In this document: positions 1-9,087 of the stretch, in pieces
How positions within the stretch are numbered: the stretch's first letter is position 1
Layout: every line of letters starts with the position of its first letter
Origin: Lachnoclostridium sp.
Lineage (GTDB): Bacteria; Bacillota; Clostridia; Lachnospirales; Lachnospiraceae
Direction of reading: 5' to 3'
NCBI GenBank assembly: GCA_021770065.1
Contig: JAETRR010000003.1
Coordinates: forward strand, 62,001-126,000
Length of the DNA: 64,000 bases
Notes under the pieces: generated by a model
Told to the model about the DNA's origin: nothing
Databases searched by the model: none
The model's input: the letters and a program-made list of their open reading frames with translations, nothing else
Translations under genes and position numbers: made by a program

Positions 1-136
1 AGACCGTATCCGTGGAACAGGAATCAAGAAAATTTACACAGGGCACTGTACAGGAGAGCGGGCATTTGCTATATTAAAGGAGGAACTGGGAGACTGTGCA
101 GAGCAGATTTATACAGGGATGAAGATTGAGTTATAG
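1..136 (+). CDS. MBL-fold metallo-hydrolase, C-terminal end only
   Basis: Only the last 44 codons are in the window, read from base 2 to a TAG stop at 134-136. The visible tail contains YTGHCTGERAF and ends TGMKIEL. A TGHCTG segment close to the C terminus, in which the His is a metal ligand, is typical of the beta-lactamase-fold hydrolase group that includes archaeal-type dihydropteroate-like phosphate synthases. The assignment rests on this short tail, so substrate and full length cannot be given. The gene is followed by repeat elements B and A, which separate it from the HAD phosphatase. Confidence 0.5.
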   Translation, partial: DRIRGTGIKKIYTGHCTGERAFAILKEELGDCAEQIYTGMKIEL

Positions 137-182
137 GCTTTGCAGCTTTACCTTTTCGTGCTGCCTGACAGCGACTTTGAAT
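136..182 (+). repeat. Degenerate family B repeat
   Basis: The stretch contains GCTTTACC, then GCTGCC and CAGCGACTTTGAAT. It aligns by eye with the family B copies at 24668, 36570 and 53766, which carry GGCTTTACCCTTTAGT and a GCGAC or GCAAT arm. It has diverged, and the clean 5-bp hairpin is lost. Its GAAT end runs straight into family A at 183, the same junction type seen at 24716/24717. Confidence 0.5.
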
Positions 183-292
183 CAGTAATATCCGGCCGGT
201 GCACAGAAGGATTTACGGGCACATGTTATTGTGACCGGAAATCCTTGTGGATCCGGGTGCACTGGAAGGATATTACGGAACTGGAATAGGAG
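183..292 (+). repeat. Family A hairpin repeat, copy 1, with Shine-Dalgarno tail
   Basis: A long imperfect hairpin. TAATATCC (186-193) pairs with GGATATTA (268-275). CCGGTGCAC pairs with GTGCACTGG with one wobble. AAGGATTT pairs with AAATCCTT, then CGG with CCG and CACA with TGTG around the apical loop. The tail CGGAACTGGAATAGGAG follows the outer stem and puts AGGAG 6 nt before the ATG at 299. Stem sequences differ from the other copies while pairing is kept. Confidence 0.8.
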
Positions 293-298
293 ATTAAC

Positions 299-1075
299 AT
301 GAGTATTAAAGCAGCATTTTTTGATGTGGATGGAACCTTGATATCACATAAGCTTGGAAATGTTCCAGAAGATACGCGCACGGCGCTGAGGGAACTTAAG
401 AAACGGGGAATCCGGATCTTTACTTCCACGGGCAGGCATATTTTAGAATTTGATCAGCTTCCGATCCGCGATATAGAATTTGACGGTTACGTACTCTTGA
501 ACGGCCAGCTCTGCCTCAACAACAGGAGGGAAGTTTTATGCGGATCCCCTATTGATGAGCATGATATCAAACAGGTGCTCCCTTTGTTTGAAAAGAAAGA
601 GCTGCCTATTGCATTTGTGGAAAAGGATCGGATTTATATTAATTTTATTAACGAGAGAGTAAAACAGGCACAGAAAGCAATTTCTTCCGAGCTGCCCGAG
701 TTAGGTGAATATCATCCGGGGAAGCAGGTTTATCTGGTTAATGTTTTTTCCGGCAGGGAGGAGGCTTATGGAGTTCTGGAGCGGATGCCCCACTGCAAAC
801 TGACCTGGTGGACAGAGTCTGGAACGGATATTATTGCAAAAAGCGGCGGCAAGGTAATGGGAATGCGGCAGATACTGGATATCTACGGAATACAGCCCGA
901 GGAAATTATTGCTTTTGGAGATGGAGAAAATGATACGGAGATGATGGAATTCTCCGGAATCGGTGTAGCCATGGGGAATGGAGAGGAGCTTGTGAAAGAA
1001 CAGGCCGATTATGTAACGGATGATGTAGATAAGGGAGGAATCCTTCATGCTTTGCAGCATTTCGGAATCATATAA
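299..1075 (+). CDS. HAD-superfamily (Cof-type) phosphatase
   Basis: A 258-residue protein of the Cof subfamily of haloacid dehalogenase-like hydrolases, soluble enzymes that remove phosphate from sugar phosphates or cofactors. Motif I is FFDVDGT, with the nucleophile Asp9 and acid Asp11. Motif II is the Thr/Ser in FTSTGR near 41-46, motif III is Lys near 185 in KSGGK, and motif IV is GDGENDTEM at 207-215. The cap domain lies between motifs II and III. Length fits the family. The ATG is chosen because AGGAG from the family A repeat lies 6 nt upstream. It is followed at 30 nt by the threonine aldolase gene. The family is broad, so the substrate cannot be named. Confidence 0.88.
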   Translation: MSIKAAFFDVDGTLISHKLGNVPEDTRTALRELKKRGIRIFTSTGRHILEFDQLPIRDIEFDGYVLLNGQLCLNNRREVLCGSPIDEHDIKQVLPLFEKKELPIAFVEKDRIYINFINERVKQAQKAISSELPELGEYHPGKQVYLVNVFSGREEAYGVLERMPHCKLTWWTESGTDIIAKSGGKVMGMRQILDIYGIQPEEIIAFGDGENDTEMMEFSGIGVAMGNGEELVKEQADYVTDDVDKGGILHALQHFGII

Positions 1076-1102
1076 GATATTACGGAACTATTAACAGGAG
1101 GA
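1076..1102 (+). repeat. Family A tail fragment
   Basis: Directly after the HAD stop, GATATTACGGAACT is followed by ATTAACAGGAGG. The first 14 bases match the closing arm and start of tail in the full family A copies. AGGAGG serves the ATG at 1106. The hairpin itself is absent, so this is a remnant or a partial copy. Confidence 0.55.
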
Positions 1103-1105
1103 CAT

Positions 1106-2131
1106 ATGCTGTCATTTGAGAGTGATTATGTGGAGGGCGCCCACGAACGTATTTTACAGCGCCTCATAGAGACGAATCTGGAGCAGTTAAGCGGCTATGG
1201 ACAGGACTGCTACTGTGCGCGTGCAAAGGAAAAAATAAGACAGGCCTGTGAATGTCCCGGAGCGGAGATTTTCTTTTTGACAGGAGGCACACAGACCAAT
1301 ATGATAACCATTGATGCCCTGTTAAAGTCCTATGAAGGAGTTGCGGCCGCAAAAACAGGACATGTGAGCACCCATGAGGCCGGGGCCGTTGAATTCCATG
1401 GCCACAAGGTTCTGGAGCTTCCGGAGCATCAGGGAAAAATATGTGCGAAGGAGCTGGAAGCCTTTTTGAAGAGTTTCTGGCAGGATGAAAATCATGAGCA
1501 CATGGTATTTCCGGGAATGGTTTACATTTCTCACCCTACGGAGTACGGAACACTTTACTCCAGGGAAGAGTTAAAAGAGCTGTCTTCTGTCTGCAGAAGC
1601 TATGAGATTCCGCTTTACCTGGACGGCGCCCGGCTGGGCTATGGACTTATGAGCAGGGACACGGATGTGACCCTCCCTGTGATTGCAGAATACTGTGATG
1701 TCTTTTATATAGGCGGAACTAAGGTGGGAGCTTTATGCGGAGAGGCTCTTGTCTTTACAAAAGACAATATGCCGGGACATTTTACGGCCGTTGTGAAGCA
1801 GCATGGAGCGCTTCTGGCGAAGGGGCGTCTTTTGGGAATTCAGTTTGACACCCTGTTTACGGACGGCCTGTATTTTGAAATCAGCCGTCACGCCATAGAG
1901 ATGGCCGGAATTTTGAAGGAGGGTCTTGATAAAAAAGGATACAGGCGCTATCTGGAATCTCCTACCAATCAGCAGTTTGTCATTCTGGAAAATGAAAAAT
2001 ATCAGGCTCTCAAAAAGGAGGCAGCCATGGGCTTCTGGGAGAAGCCGGATCCGGGACATACGGTTGTCCGGCTTGCCACAAGCTGGGCTACAAGGCGCGA
2101 GGATGTGGAGGCGTTTTTAGCGCTGTTGTAG
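1106..2131 (+). CDS. Low-specificity L-threonine aldolase family protein
   Basis: A 341-residue PLP-dependent fold-type I enzyme of the threonine aldolase/beta-eliminating lyase family, expected to cleave L-threonine or L-allo-threonine to glycine and acetaldehyde in the cytosol. Seen in the sequence: FLTGGTQTN at 58-65 (cofactor phosphate site), HVSTHEAGA near 86-94, YLDGARLG at 171-178 with the Asp and Arg typical of the family, and the Schiff-base Lys206 in YIGGTKVGAL. Length is as usual. AGGAGG sits just upstream of the ATG. It is probably co-transcribed with the HAD gene. Substrate preference cannot be read from sequence. Confidence 0.85.
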   Translation: MLSFESDYVEGAHERILQRLIETNLEQLSGYGQDCYCARAKEKIRQACECPGAEIFFLTGGTQTNMITIDALLKSYEGVAAAKTGHVSTHEAGAVEFHGHKVLELPEHQGKICAKELEAFLKSFWQDENHEHMVFPGMVYISHPTEYGTLYSREELKELSSVCRSYEIPLYLDGARLGYGLMSRDTDVTLPVIAEYCDVFYIGGTKVGALCGEALVFTKDNMPGHFTAVVKQHGALLAKGRLLGIQFDTLFTDGLYFEISRHAIEMAGILKEGLDKKGYRRYLESPTNQQFVILENEKYQALKKEAAMGFWEKPDPGHTVVRLATSWATRREDVEAFLALL

Positions 2132-2143
2132 AAAAAAACATCA

Positions 2144-2172
2144 TTGACATCCGAAAACCGATGTGATATATT
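2144..2172 (+). promoter_or_regulatory. carAB promoter
   Basis: TTGACA (2144-2149) and TATATT (2167-2172) are separated by 17 bp, with an extended -10 TG at 2164-2165. This is a near-ideal vegetative sigma-A promoter. Transcription would start near 2179, only a few bases before the terminator-like hairpin in the carA leader. Confidence 0.85.
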
Positions 2173-2183
2173 TTAAGACTGAT

Positions 2184-2249
2184 GAGCAAAGGCGTTCATT
2201 TCTATAGAACTATAATTTCTATAGAAATCCTCCTTTGCTCTTTTTGTTT
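2184..2249 (+). promoter_or_regulatory. carAB leader: terminator/attenuator candidate
   Basis: GAGCAAAGG (2184-2192) pairs with CCTTTGCTC (2232-2240), followed by TTTTTGTTT, which is an intrinsic terminator in form. The loop holds two copies of the perfect 10-bp palindrome TTCTATAGAA (2200-2209 and 2217-2226), which can pair with each other or fold alone. The hairpin lies between promoter and gene, so it must be bypassed for carAB expression. I do not see the PyrR-binding loop consensus. Attenuation is inferred from position and structure. Confidence 0.7.
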
Positions 2250-2326
2250 CGCAGAAGGGCATCCGCTGTGAAATCAAAACACTTCATCAATTGTGAAACG
2301 AAAAAGCAGAATAACAGGAGGGGACT

Positions 2327-3412
2327 ATGAGAAAACACAACCGTAAACTTGTGTTAGAGGACGGCACCTGGTTTATCGGAACCGGTTTTGGCGCATGGAC
2401 GGATCGCGTGTGTGAGCTGGTGTTCAACACATCCATGGCAGGTTACCAGGAGATTGTATCTGATCTGTCCTACACCGATCAGGCCGTGGTGATGACCTAT
2501 CCGCTGATTGGAAACTATGGCATTACAGATGAAGACTACGAGTGCAGAAATCCCGGTACAGGCGGTCTGATTGTACACGATTACAACGACGCACCCTCCA
2601 ATTTCCGTTATACAAAGACGCTTTCCGAGTTTCTGGAGGAAAACGGCATTCCCGGCATTTCCGGGATCGACACCCGTCAGCTGACCCGGAAAATCCGAGA
2701 TGAAGGAACCCAGAGAGCACTTATTACTTCCCCTGATATTCCGGTAGAAGAAGCATTGGAAATTATCAGGAATACTCCGGTTCCCCATGACGGGGTATCC
2801 CGGGTAAGCTGCAGGAAACGCTGGTATTCCCGGACTGCCAATCCCCGGTTTCAAGTAGCTGCCATCGACTGCGGCATCAAACTGAACATCATCCGCAGCC
2901 TTAACCGCTTTGGCTGTAACGTAACCGTAGTTCCATATCATACTACGGCAGAGGAAATCCGCTTTATGAAGCCGGACGGAATCTTCATCTCCAACGGGCC
3001 GGGAGATCCGGTCGATGTGCAGCCTGTGATAGAGACGATCAGAAGCTTAAGAGGGGAATATCCCATCTTCGGAATCTGCCTGGGCCATCAGCTGATTTCC
3101 CTGGCATACGGGGCGGAAACCTACAAATTAAAGTTCGGCCACCGGGGCGGCAATCATCCGGTAATGAATCTTGAAGACGGGAAAATCGAAATTACCTCTC
3201 AGAACCACAGCTACGCAGTCAGAGAGGAAAGTCTTAGGGGAACCGGACTTACCGTAACCCACAGAAACCTTCTGGACGAGACGGTGGAAGGCCTGTCCTG
3301 TGAAAAGGATCGGATCTTCAGCGTACAATATCACCCGGAAAGTGCTCCCGGTCCCCAGGACAGCAGCTACCTGTTCGGCAGATTTACACAATACATGAAG
3401 GAGGCCCGGTAA
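2327..3412 (+). CDS. carA: Carbamoyl-phosphate synthase small subunit
   Basis: The 361-residue glutamine amidotransferase subunit that supplies ammonia to CarB for carbamoyl phosphate, used in pyrimidine and arginine synthesis. The N-terminal domain starts with [16 protein letters not shown] and contains [10 protein letters not shown]. The class I glutaminase domain occupies the C-terminal half, with nucleophile Cys251 in FGICLGHQL and His336 and Glu338 in YHPESAPGP. All catalytic residues are present. A GGAGGGG ribosome site precedes the ATG. The TAA stop overlaps the ATG of carB by one base, so the two subunits are translationally coupled. Expression is probably controlled by the attenuator-like leader at 2184-2249. 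Confidence 0.97.
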   Translation: MRKHNRKLVLEDGTWFIGTGFGAWTDRVCELVFNTSMAGYQEIVSDLSYTDQAVVMTYPLIGNYGITDEDYECRNPGTGGLIVHDYNDAPSNFRYTKTLSEFLEENGIPGISGIDTRQLTRKIRDEGTQRALITSPDIPVEEALEIIRNTPVPHDGVSRVSCRKRWYSRTANPRFQVAAIDCGIKLNIIRSLNRFGCNVTVVPYHTTAEEIRFMKPDGIFISNGPGDPVDVQPVIETIRSLRGEYPIFGICLGHQLISLAYGAETYKLKFGHRGGNHPVMNLEDGKIEITSQNHSYAVREESLRGTGLTVTHRNLLDETVEGLSCEKDRIFSVQYHPESAPGPQDSSYLFGRFTQYMKEAR

Positions 3413-6400
3413 TGCCAAAGCGAACGGATTTAAAGAAAATATTAGTGATAGGCTCAGGCCCTATCGTGATTGGACAGGCGGCTGAGTTTGATTATGCCGG
3501 AACACAGGCCTGTCTGGCTCTTAAGGAGGAAGGCTATGAGGTTATCCTGGCCAATTCCAATCCGGCAACCATAATGACCGATACTTCGGTGGCAGACAGG
3601 GTCTATATGGAACCGTTGACCCTGGAATATCTGGCCCGCATCTGCCGCTACGAGCGTCCCGATGCCATAGTTCCCGGAATAGGCGGACAGACGGGCTTGA
3701 ATCTCGCCGTGCAGCTGGCAAGGAAGGGCGTTTTGGAGGAATGTGAGATCGAACTTCTGGGAACGGATGTGGAGAGCATCGAGTGCGCCGAGGACAGAGA
3801 GCAGTTCAAAGAACTGTGCCTGCGCATCGGGGAGCCGGTGGTTCCCTCGCAGATTACATACAGTATCGAAGAAGCCCTGGAAGCGGCAAAAGAGATCGGC
3901 TACCCCGTCATTCTGCGCCCGGCATTTACCCTGGGAGGTACGGGCGGAGGATTTGCCCACAATCCTGAAGAATTGGGGGAGATGATGAAAAATGCTCTGG
4001 CTCTCTCGCCGGTGCATCAGGTTCTGATTGAAAAAAGCATCAAAGGCTACAAAGAGATTGAATACGAAGTAATCCGGGATGCCAATGACACGGCAATCAC
4101 TGTCTGCAATATGGAAAACCTGGATCCTGTGGGCATCCACACCGGAGATTCCATTGTGACGGCGCCCAGCCAGACCCTCACCAACAAGGAATACCATATG
4201 CTTCGGGACAGCGCCCTGAAGATCATCCGCACCCTGCGCGTAAAGGGCGGCTGCAATGTGCAGTTTGCCCTGGATCCTCATTCTTTTCAATACTATGTGA
4301 TAGAAGTGAATCCCCGTGTATCCCGCTCATCCGCCCTGGCTTCCAAGGCAAGCGGCTATCCCATAGCGAGAGTTTCCGCTAAAATTGCCGTGGGTATGGA
4401 GCTCCATGAGATACGGCTGGCCAACACGCCGGCCTGCTTTGAGCCTTCCCTGGACTATGTGGTGACCAAGATGCCCCGTTTTCCCTTTGACAAATTTCCG
4501 GAGGCCATGAATACCCTGTCTACCCAGATGAAGGCTACCGGCGAGGTAATGAGTGTAGGGCGGACCTTCGAGGAAAGTCTTTTAAAAGCCATCCGCTCCC
4601 TGGAGGAAGGAAAAAACCATATTCATATGGAAAAATTTGATTCCAGCCATATGTCGGTGGAGGAACTGCTGGAATACATCAAAGAGGGGACCGATGACCG
4701 GATCTATGCTATTTCCCAGCTGATGTGGATGGGGGTTGACTATGCCCAGATCTGCAATATCACACAGATTGATATGTTTTTTCTGGATAAAATCAAGAAA
4801 ATCGTGGAGTTTGAGAAAGAACTGGAAGAAAATCATGATTCCCTGGAACTGCTGAAGGAGGCCAAGGCCATGGGCTTTTCCGATGCCTATATAGCGGAGC
4901 TGTGGAATACAGAAGAAGAGGAGGTCTATCAGAAGCGATGTGAAATAGATCTTTTTCCCGTCTATAAAATGATTGACACCTGTGCCAGCGAATTTGACAG
5001 CTATGTACCCTATTTTTATTCCACCTATGCGGAGGAAAATGAATCCATAGTGACAGACCGCCCCAAGATCATTGTGCTGGGTTCCGGGCCTATCCGCATC
5101 GGACAGGGAGTGGAGTTTGATTACTCTACAGTCCATGCAGTGCGGACCATCCGGCAGATGGGTTATGAGGCTATTGTGATCAATAACAATCCGGAGACGG
5201 TTTCCACAGACTATACCACTGCGGATAAACTGTATTTTGAGCCGCTGACTGCGGAGGATGTGATGAATATTGTCCACCTGGAGAAGCCGGAAGGCGTGAT
5301 TGTGACGCTGGGAGGACAGACAGCCGTGAATCTGGCAGAGCCTCTTTCCAGACGGGGCGTAAAGATTATAGGTACGGACTGCCTTGCGATCGAGAAAGCA
5401 GAAAACAGGGATGCCTTTGATGCAGTGATTAAGTCTCTGGGGATACCGAATCCAAAGGGCCGGGCCGTGACGGACATCGAGGACGGTATCCGGGCGGCAG
5501 ACGAGATCGGCTATCCGGTGCTGGTCCGTCCCAGCTTTGTACTGGGCGGCAGGGCCATGGAGATTGCGGCAAATGAGGAAATGCTCTGCCGTTATCTGAA
5601 GCATGCAGTGGAGACAGACAGGGACAGGCCGGTGCTGATAGACCGGTATCTGGCGGGAAAGGAGGTCGAGGTAGATGCTGTCTGCGACGGAAAGCAGGTC
5701 TTTCTGCCGGGAATTATGGAGCTGGTAGAGCGCACCGGCGTACATTCCGGGGACAGCACCAGTGTTTATCCCCCGTTTTCTATTTCCCGGAAGGTAAGGG
5801 AACTGATAGCCGATTATACGGCCAGGCTGGGGCTTGCCATCGGCATTGTGGGACTTTTTAATATTCAGTTTATTGTGGATAAGGAGGAGCATGTTTATGT
5901 GATCGAGGTAAACCCCCGTGCGTCCAGAAGCGTTCCCTTTCTGTCCAAATCCACGGGCTTTCATCTGGTGGATATTGCAGCAAGGGTGATGCTTGGCCAG
6001 AGCCTGAAAGAGCAGGGGATTGAAGACATGCTTCCCGGGGATAGAAAATGGTGGTATGTGAAGGCACCGGCATTCTCCTTTGAAAAGCTTACCGGAATGG
6101 ATACCTACCTTTCGCCGGAAATGAAATCTACCGGGGAAGCCATCGGCTATGACAGAAGGCTTAACCGGGCATTGTACAAGGCGCTGCAGGCTTCCGGAGT
6201 AAGGATGAAGGATTACGGGACGGTGGTGGTGACCCTGGCGGACGAAGATAAGGAGGAGGCCCTGCCCCTGGTAAGGCGTTTTTACAATCTGGGTTTTAAT
6301 ATTGAAGCGACTGTGGGAACGGCAGTGTATTTGAAAGAGCAGGGAATCCGCACAAGAGTCCGTGGAAAATTAAGCGATGGAAGCAATGAGATTCTGGAGT

Positions 6401-6603
6401 CCATCCGGGCAGGGTATGTAAGCTATATCATCAATACCAGATCCGTTTTCTCGGGAATCCACTATGAGGACGGCGCGGCCATCCGCAGATGTGCAGTACA
6501 GAACGGAGTAACTGCCTTCACCTCCCTGGATACAGTGCGGATTGTGCTGGATGTGCTGGAGGAGACAATTCCGAGGATTTCGGTGATTAATGGGGAAATG
6601 TAA
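3412..6603 (+). CDS. carB: Carbamoyl-phosphate synthase large subunit
   Basis: A 1063-residue protein, close to the usual size of about 1070. It makes carbamoyl phosphate from bicarbonate, two ATP and the ammonia from CarA. The two homologous halves are visible: [21 protein letters not shown] near 8-28 and [21 protein letters not shown] in the second half. Each has an ATP-grasp core with GGTGGG or GGRAME and EVNPR(V/A)SRSS/SV motifs. The C-terminal MGS-like domain, which is the allosteric site in studied enzymes, begins near residue 935 and includes NTRSVFSG. Start overlaps the carA stop. A terminator at 6642 follows. Long antisense reading frames within it are shadows. Confidence 0.97.
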   Translation: MPKRTDLKKILVIGSGPIVIGQAAEFDYAGTQACLALKEEGYEVILANSNPATIMTDTSVADRVYMEPLTLEYLARICRYERPDAIVPGIGGQTGLNLAVQLARKGVLEECEIELLGTDVESIECAEDREQFKELCLRIGEPVVPSQITYSIEEALEAAKEIGYPVILRPAFTLGGTGGGFAHNPEELGEMMKNALALSPVHQVLIEKSIKGYKEIEYEVIRDANDTAITVCNMENLDPVGIHTGDSIVTAPSQTLTNKEYHMLRDSALKIIRTLRVKGGCNVQFALDPHSFQYYVIEVNPRVSRSSALASKASGYPIARVSAKIAVGMELHEIRLANTPACFEPSLDYVVTKMPRFPFDKFPEAMNTLSTQMKATGEVMSVGRTFEESLLKAIRSLEEGKNHIHMEKFDSSHMSVEELLEYIKEGTDDRIYAISQLMWMGVDYAQICNITQIDMFFLDKIKKIVEFEKELEENHDSLELLKEAKAMGFSDAYIAELWNTEEEEVYQKRCEIDLFPVYKMIDTCASEFDSYVPYFYSTYAEENESIVTDRPKIIVLGSGPIRIGQGVEFDYSTVHAVRTIRQMGYEAIVINNNPETVSTDYTTADKLYFEPLTAEDVMNIVHLEKPEGVIVTLGGQTAVNLAEPLSRRGVKIIGTDCLAIEKAENRDAFDAVIKSLGIPNPKGRAVTDIEDGIRAADEIGYPVLVRPSFVLGGRAMEIAANEEMLCRYLKHAVETDRDRPVLIDRYLAGKEVEVDAVCDGKQVFLPGIMELVERTGVHSGDSTSVYPPFSISRKVRELIADYTARLGLAIGIVGLFNIQFIVDKEEHVYVIEVNPRASRSVPFLSKSTGFHLVDIAARVMLGQSLKEQGIEDMLPGDRKWWYVKAPAFSFEKLTGMDTYLSPEMKSTGEAIGYDRRLNRALYKALQASGVRMKDYGTVVVTLADEDKEEALPLVRRFYNLGFNIEATVGTAVYLKEQGIRTRVRGKLSDGSNEILESIRAGYVSYIINTRSVFSGIHYEDGAAIRRCAVQNGVTAFTSLDTVRIVLDVLEETIPRISVINGEM

Positions 6604-6641
6604 GTGTTGTAAGTGTCAACTGCCTGGTGTACAGGGAGCAG

Positions 6642-6692
6642 AAAGGCTTCGATTTTCAAACCATCAGAGATTTGAAAACCGAAGCCTTTTGA
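6642..6692 (+). terminator. Terminator after carB
   Basis: AAAGGCTTC (6642-6650) pairs with GAAGCCTTT (6681-6689), with an inner TTTTCAAA/TTTGAAAA extension, followed by TTTT. It lies between the convergent carB and DUF362 genes. The mirrored strand also ends in a short T run, so it may work in both directions. Confidence 0.85.
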
Positions 6693-6715
6693 CTTAAATA
6701 TGCAAAATCCTGTTC

Positions 6716-7597
6716 TTAATCCAGCGTTACAAGATCGTATTCCCGTGTACCAAGCATAAGATCCGCCGCAGCCTCAATGGTATGAATTCCGTTCCGGGAT
6801 TCCATACGCTCAATCAGAGCAGCTTTTCCCGGATCGGGAGAATTGTAAACGGCATCTACACAGGCCTGATCCACTGCAACCGGGTCAAGAGAGGCAAAAA
6901 TACCAAGATCCGCCATCTCCGGGTCGTGGGGATGGGCGTCGCAGTCACAGTCTACGGACAGACGGTTAGCCACATTTACATAAGCCATATTCCGTGTTCC
7001 CAGATAATTTATCACGGCGCTGTCCGCATCAGCCATGGATTCCAGGAAAGAATCGTGATCTGCAGTAAAGAGATCTTCAAACTTCGTCATGGGAGCTCCG
7101 TTGCAGTGAATATGTCCCTTTCCATGGGCCGAAGCAATACCAATGGCCACATTCTTAAGAGCGCCGCCGAAGCCGCCCATGGCATGACCCTTAAAATGGG
7201 ACAGCACCAGCATGGAATCATACCGTGCCAGATGACTGCCCACATAATTTTCCTTTAACTGTTTTCCGTTTTGCACCGGCAGTACCAGTTCCCCCTCCTC
7301 ATCCATCAGATCGCAGGGAGCAATGGCGGCAAAACCGTGATCTTTAAATGTCTGCCAGTGAGCTTCAGAAGTGTTGCGCCGTCCCTCGTAAGCCGTATTG
7401 CACTCCACAATAGTGCCCTCCAGCTTTTTAACAAGAGGTCCGATAAGTTCGGGCTTAAGAAAATTATGTCCGCCCGGCTCGCCGGTCGAGATCTTTACCG
7501 CTACCTTTCCGTGAAGCTCCCGGCCCAGAGATTCATAAATGCGGATCAGGCTTTCGGGGGTGATTTCTTTTGTAAAATAAACCTTTGCTTTTTCCAT
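6716..7597 (-). CDS. DUF362 domain-containing protein
   Basis: About 293 residues. The DUF362 family occurs with or without an attached ferredoxin domain; its biochemical role is not settled. Visible features are KVAVKISTGEPGGHNFLKP near the start, LSHFKGHAMGGFGGALKNVAIG in the middle, an unusual DCDCDAHPHDPEMADLG segment, and FASLDPVAVDQAC, a signature of the family. No signal peptide or membrane segment is seen. I choose ATG at 7597 because AAAGGA lies about 9 nt upstream; a GTG at 7603 sits too close to it. It has its own promoter and is divergent from the CarD-like gene. No function is claimed. Confidence 0.85.
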   Translation of the reverse strand: MEKAKVYFTKEITPESLIRIYESLGRELHGKVAVKISTGEPGGHNFLKPELIGPLVKKLEGTIVECNTAYEGRRNTSEAHWQTFKDHGFAAIAPCDLMDEEGELVLPVQNGKQLKENYVGSHLARYDSMLVLSHFKGHAMGGFGGALKNVAIGIASAHGKGHIHCNGAPMTKFEDLFTADHDSFLESMADADSAVINYLGTRNMAYVNVANRLSVDCDCDAHPHDPEMADLGIFASLDPVAVDQACVDAVYNSPDPGKAALIERMESRNGIHTIEAAADLMLGTREYDLVTLD

Positions 7598-7639
7598 AAT
7601 CACTTGTCCTTTCTTAATTAGTATAAGATGCTTATTGAT

Positions 7640-7668
7640 ATGATAAATTTTCCAGGTTTTCTTGTCAA
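7640..7668 (-). promoter_or_regulatory. Promoter of the DUF362 gene
   Basis: On the minus strand TTGACA (7668-7663) and TATCAT (7645-7640) are separated by 17 bp. The first base of the gene is about 43 bp beyond the -10. The rest of the 7598-7900 gap holds only this promoter and the CarD promoter and leader. Confidence 0.75.
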
Positions 7669-7795
7669 GAGCCTTATGCTCCTTTTAAATGGGAAAAGTG
7701 ATAGCAAAATAGCCAAAATCCTTCTCGCATTTATCAGTTAAATGTAACAAAAAAGGAAAAACAAGAAAAAATTGTTAGAAAAATATAAAGTTTTC

Positions 7796-7804
7796 TGTTA
7801 TAAT
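7796..7804 (+). promoter_or_regulatory. Extended -10 promoter of the CarD-like gene
   Basis: TGTTATAAT at 7796-7804 is a perfect extended -10 (TG, one base, TATAAT). The -35 is weak: TTAGAA at 7775-7780 with an 18-bp spacer is the best candidate. Strong extended -10 elements often tolerate a poor -35. Confidence 0.65.
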
Positions 7805-7823
7805 AGAAAAAGAAGTTGGAAAA

Positions 7824-7865
7824 CACAAACCGCTTTGTGTTGTATTTGACAGCAGGCGGTTTTTC
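7824..7865 (+). promoter_or_regulatory. CarD leader with two exclusive hairpins
   Basis: AACCGC (7828-7833) can pair with GCGGTT (7856-7861), followed by TTTC, a weak terminator. CACAAA (7824-7829) can instead pair with TTTGTG (7834-7839) around a CCGC loop. The two foldings share bases and exclude each other, as in an attenuator. No ligand-binding domain is recognised. Confidence 0.45.
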
Positions 7866-7900
7866 GTTGTTGGCAGGATTGTCAGGCAGGAGGTAAGAAT

Positions 7901-8404
7901 ATGTTTGAAAAAGGAGGGTATATTGTATACGGAACAACAGGAGTATGTGAGATTGAGGACATCACTTCGCCCAATATTGCGGGTGTATCGGAAGATCGCC
8001 TTTATTATGTGTTAAATCCCTGTTTCAAAAAGGGAAACCGCATTTTTACGCCTGTAGACAATGAGAAGGTAGTCATCCGGGCAGTGATGACAGAGGAGGA
8101 AGCTGCATCTCTGGTGGATGAAATCCCGCGCATTGAAGAGCTGTGGGAGAAGGATGATAAAGTCCGGGAGATGCGCTACAAAGAAGCCATCCGGAGCTGC
8201 AATCCCAGGGAGTGGATTCAGATTATCAAGACTTCCTATCTCAGACAGCAGCAGAGAAAAGCCATGGGAAAGAAGGCAACCACTGTGGATGAGCGGTATT
8301 TTAAGGCTGCAGAAGATCATTTGTATGCGGAATTATCCATTGCTCTGGGGATGCCGAAGGAGGACGTGAAGGACTATATTCAGACGCGGCTTGGAACGAA
8401 GTAG
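7901..8404 (+). CDS. CarD family transcriptional regulator
   Basis: A 167-residue protein of the CarD/CdnL family, RNA polymerase-binding regulators that act at the promoter complex rather than as classical operator-binding repressors. The N-terminal RNAP-interaction domain begins FEKGGYIVYGTTGVCEIEDI and continues through YYVLNP and VDNEKVVIRAVMT, up to about residue 65. The helical C-terminal domain has RYKEAIRSCNPREWIQIIKTSY and AEDHLYAELSIALGMPKEDV, typical of the family. Length is as usual. AGGAGG lies 9 nt before the ATG. It is a single gene between a leader hairpin and a terminator at 8455. Confidence 0.92.
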   Translation: MFEKGGYIVYGTTGVCEIEDITSPNIAGVSEDRLYYVLNPCFKKGNRIFTPVDNEKVVIRAVMTEEEAASLVDEIPRIEELWEKDDKVREMRYKEAIRSCNPREWIQIIKTSYLRQQQRKAMGKKATTVDERYFKAAEDHLYAELSIALGMPKEDVKDYIQTRLGTK

Positions 8405-8454
8405 AGAAGTCCCTGGAAACAGAAAGCGTTACGGAAGATACTGATAAATTTAGA

Positions 8455-8495
8455 AAGGAACTCTGCCGGTACAGGATTGACAGAGTTCCTTTTTG
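8455..8495 (+). terminator. Terminator after the CarD-like gene
   Basis: AAGGAACTCTG (8455-8465) pairs with CAGAGTTCCTT (8481-8491), followed by further T. It lies between two convergent genes, so it may also stop transcription from the DUF1292 gene. Confidence 0.85.
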
Positions 8496-8507
8496 CATGC
8501 TGTTTTA

Positions 8508-8858
8508 TCACTGCGCTTCATCTTCGCCGACGAGCTCATCGTATTCCGCTGCATCCAGCATTTCATCAAAAGCATCCGCAACGGCCTCATACTCTTCGTC
8601 ATCTTCAATATTCTCCAGCACCGGTGAGCCCTGGCTGTTGTCATAGCGGTAGATATATACCTCGCCGTCCTCGTTCTCCCCGTTCTCATCCAGAGGAAGA
8701 AGAGCGATATAATCCCGGCCGTTCACCGGAAAGATGGTGAGAATCGCACATTCCACCTGCTCGTCATTATCCAGAGTCAGAGTCACCGTAATATTTCCAT
8801 CGCAGGAATCACAGTTGCCGCTGCAGGAAGCAGTATCGCATTTATTATCCATTCCCAT
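8508..8858 (-). CDS. DUF1292 domain-containing protein
   Basis: About 116 residues, strongly acidic. The DUF1292 family is widespread in Bacillota and has no established function. The core is ITVTLTLDNDEQVECAILTIF, then GRDYIALLPLDE and EVYIYRY, followed by an acidic tail of about 40 residues rich in Asp and Glu. The first 20 residues contain four Cys in CDTASCSGNCDSC, which could bind a metal; many family members lack this. Three in-frame ATGs (8864, 8858, 8852) are possible; 8858 has GAGG at the best distance. It is monocistronic, with no partner suggested by context. Confidence 0.85.
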   Translation of the reverse strand: MGMDNKCDTASCSGNCDSCDGNITVTLTLDNDEQVECAILTIFPVNGRDYIALLPLDENGENEDGEVYIYRYDNSQGSPVLENIEDDEEYEAVADAFDEMLDAAEYDELVGEDEAQ

Positions 8859-9087
8859 ATTCATACCTCGCTTAATCTGATTTTGTGTCTGTATATAAGG
8901 TCACGCTCTATGGCCCTCAACCATTGATAAAGACCATGACCTTACTCTAACAGAAGAATAAGCGAAAAGCAAGTGAAAATAGTATAATGTAAAAAATTAT
9001 AAAATAACGTTTACTTTTGAATATATAGTAATATTGAATAAAAATAGCGCCGAAAAACTATATAATATGCCGAAAATGAGAAAATAA

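Noticed and set aside
4582-5964. 460-codon antisense reading frame within carB
   Set aside because: It has no ribosome site, lies in a well conserved gene and has the composition of a shadow frame.
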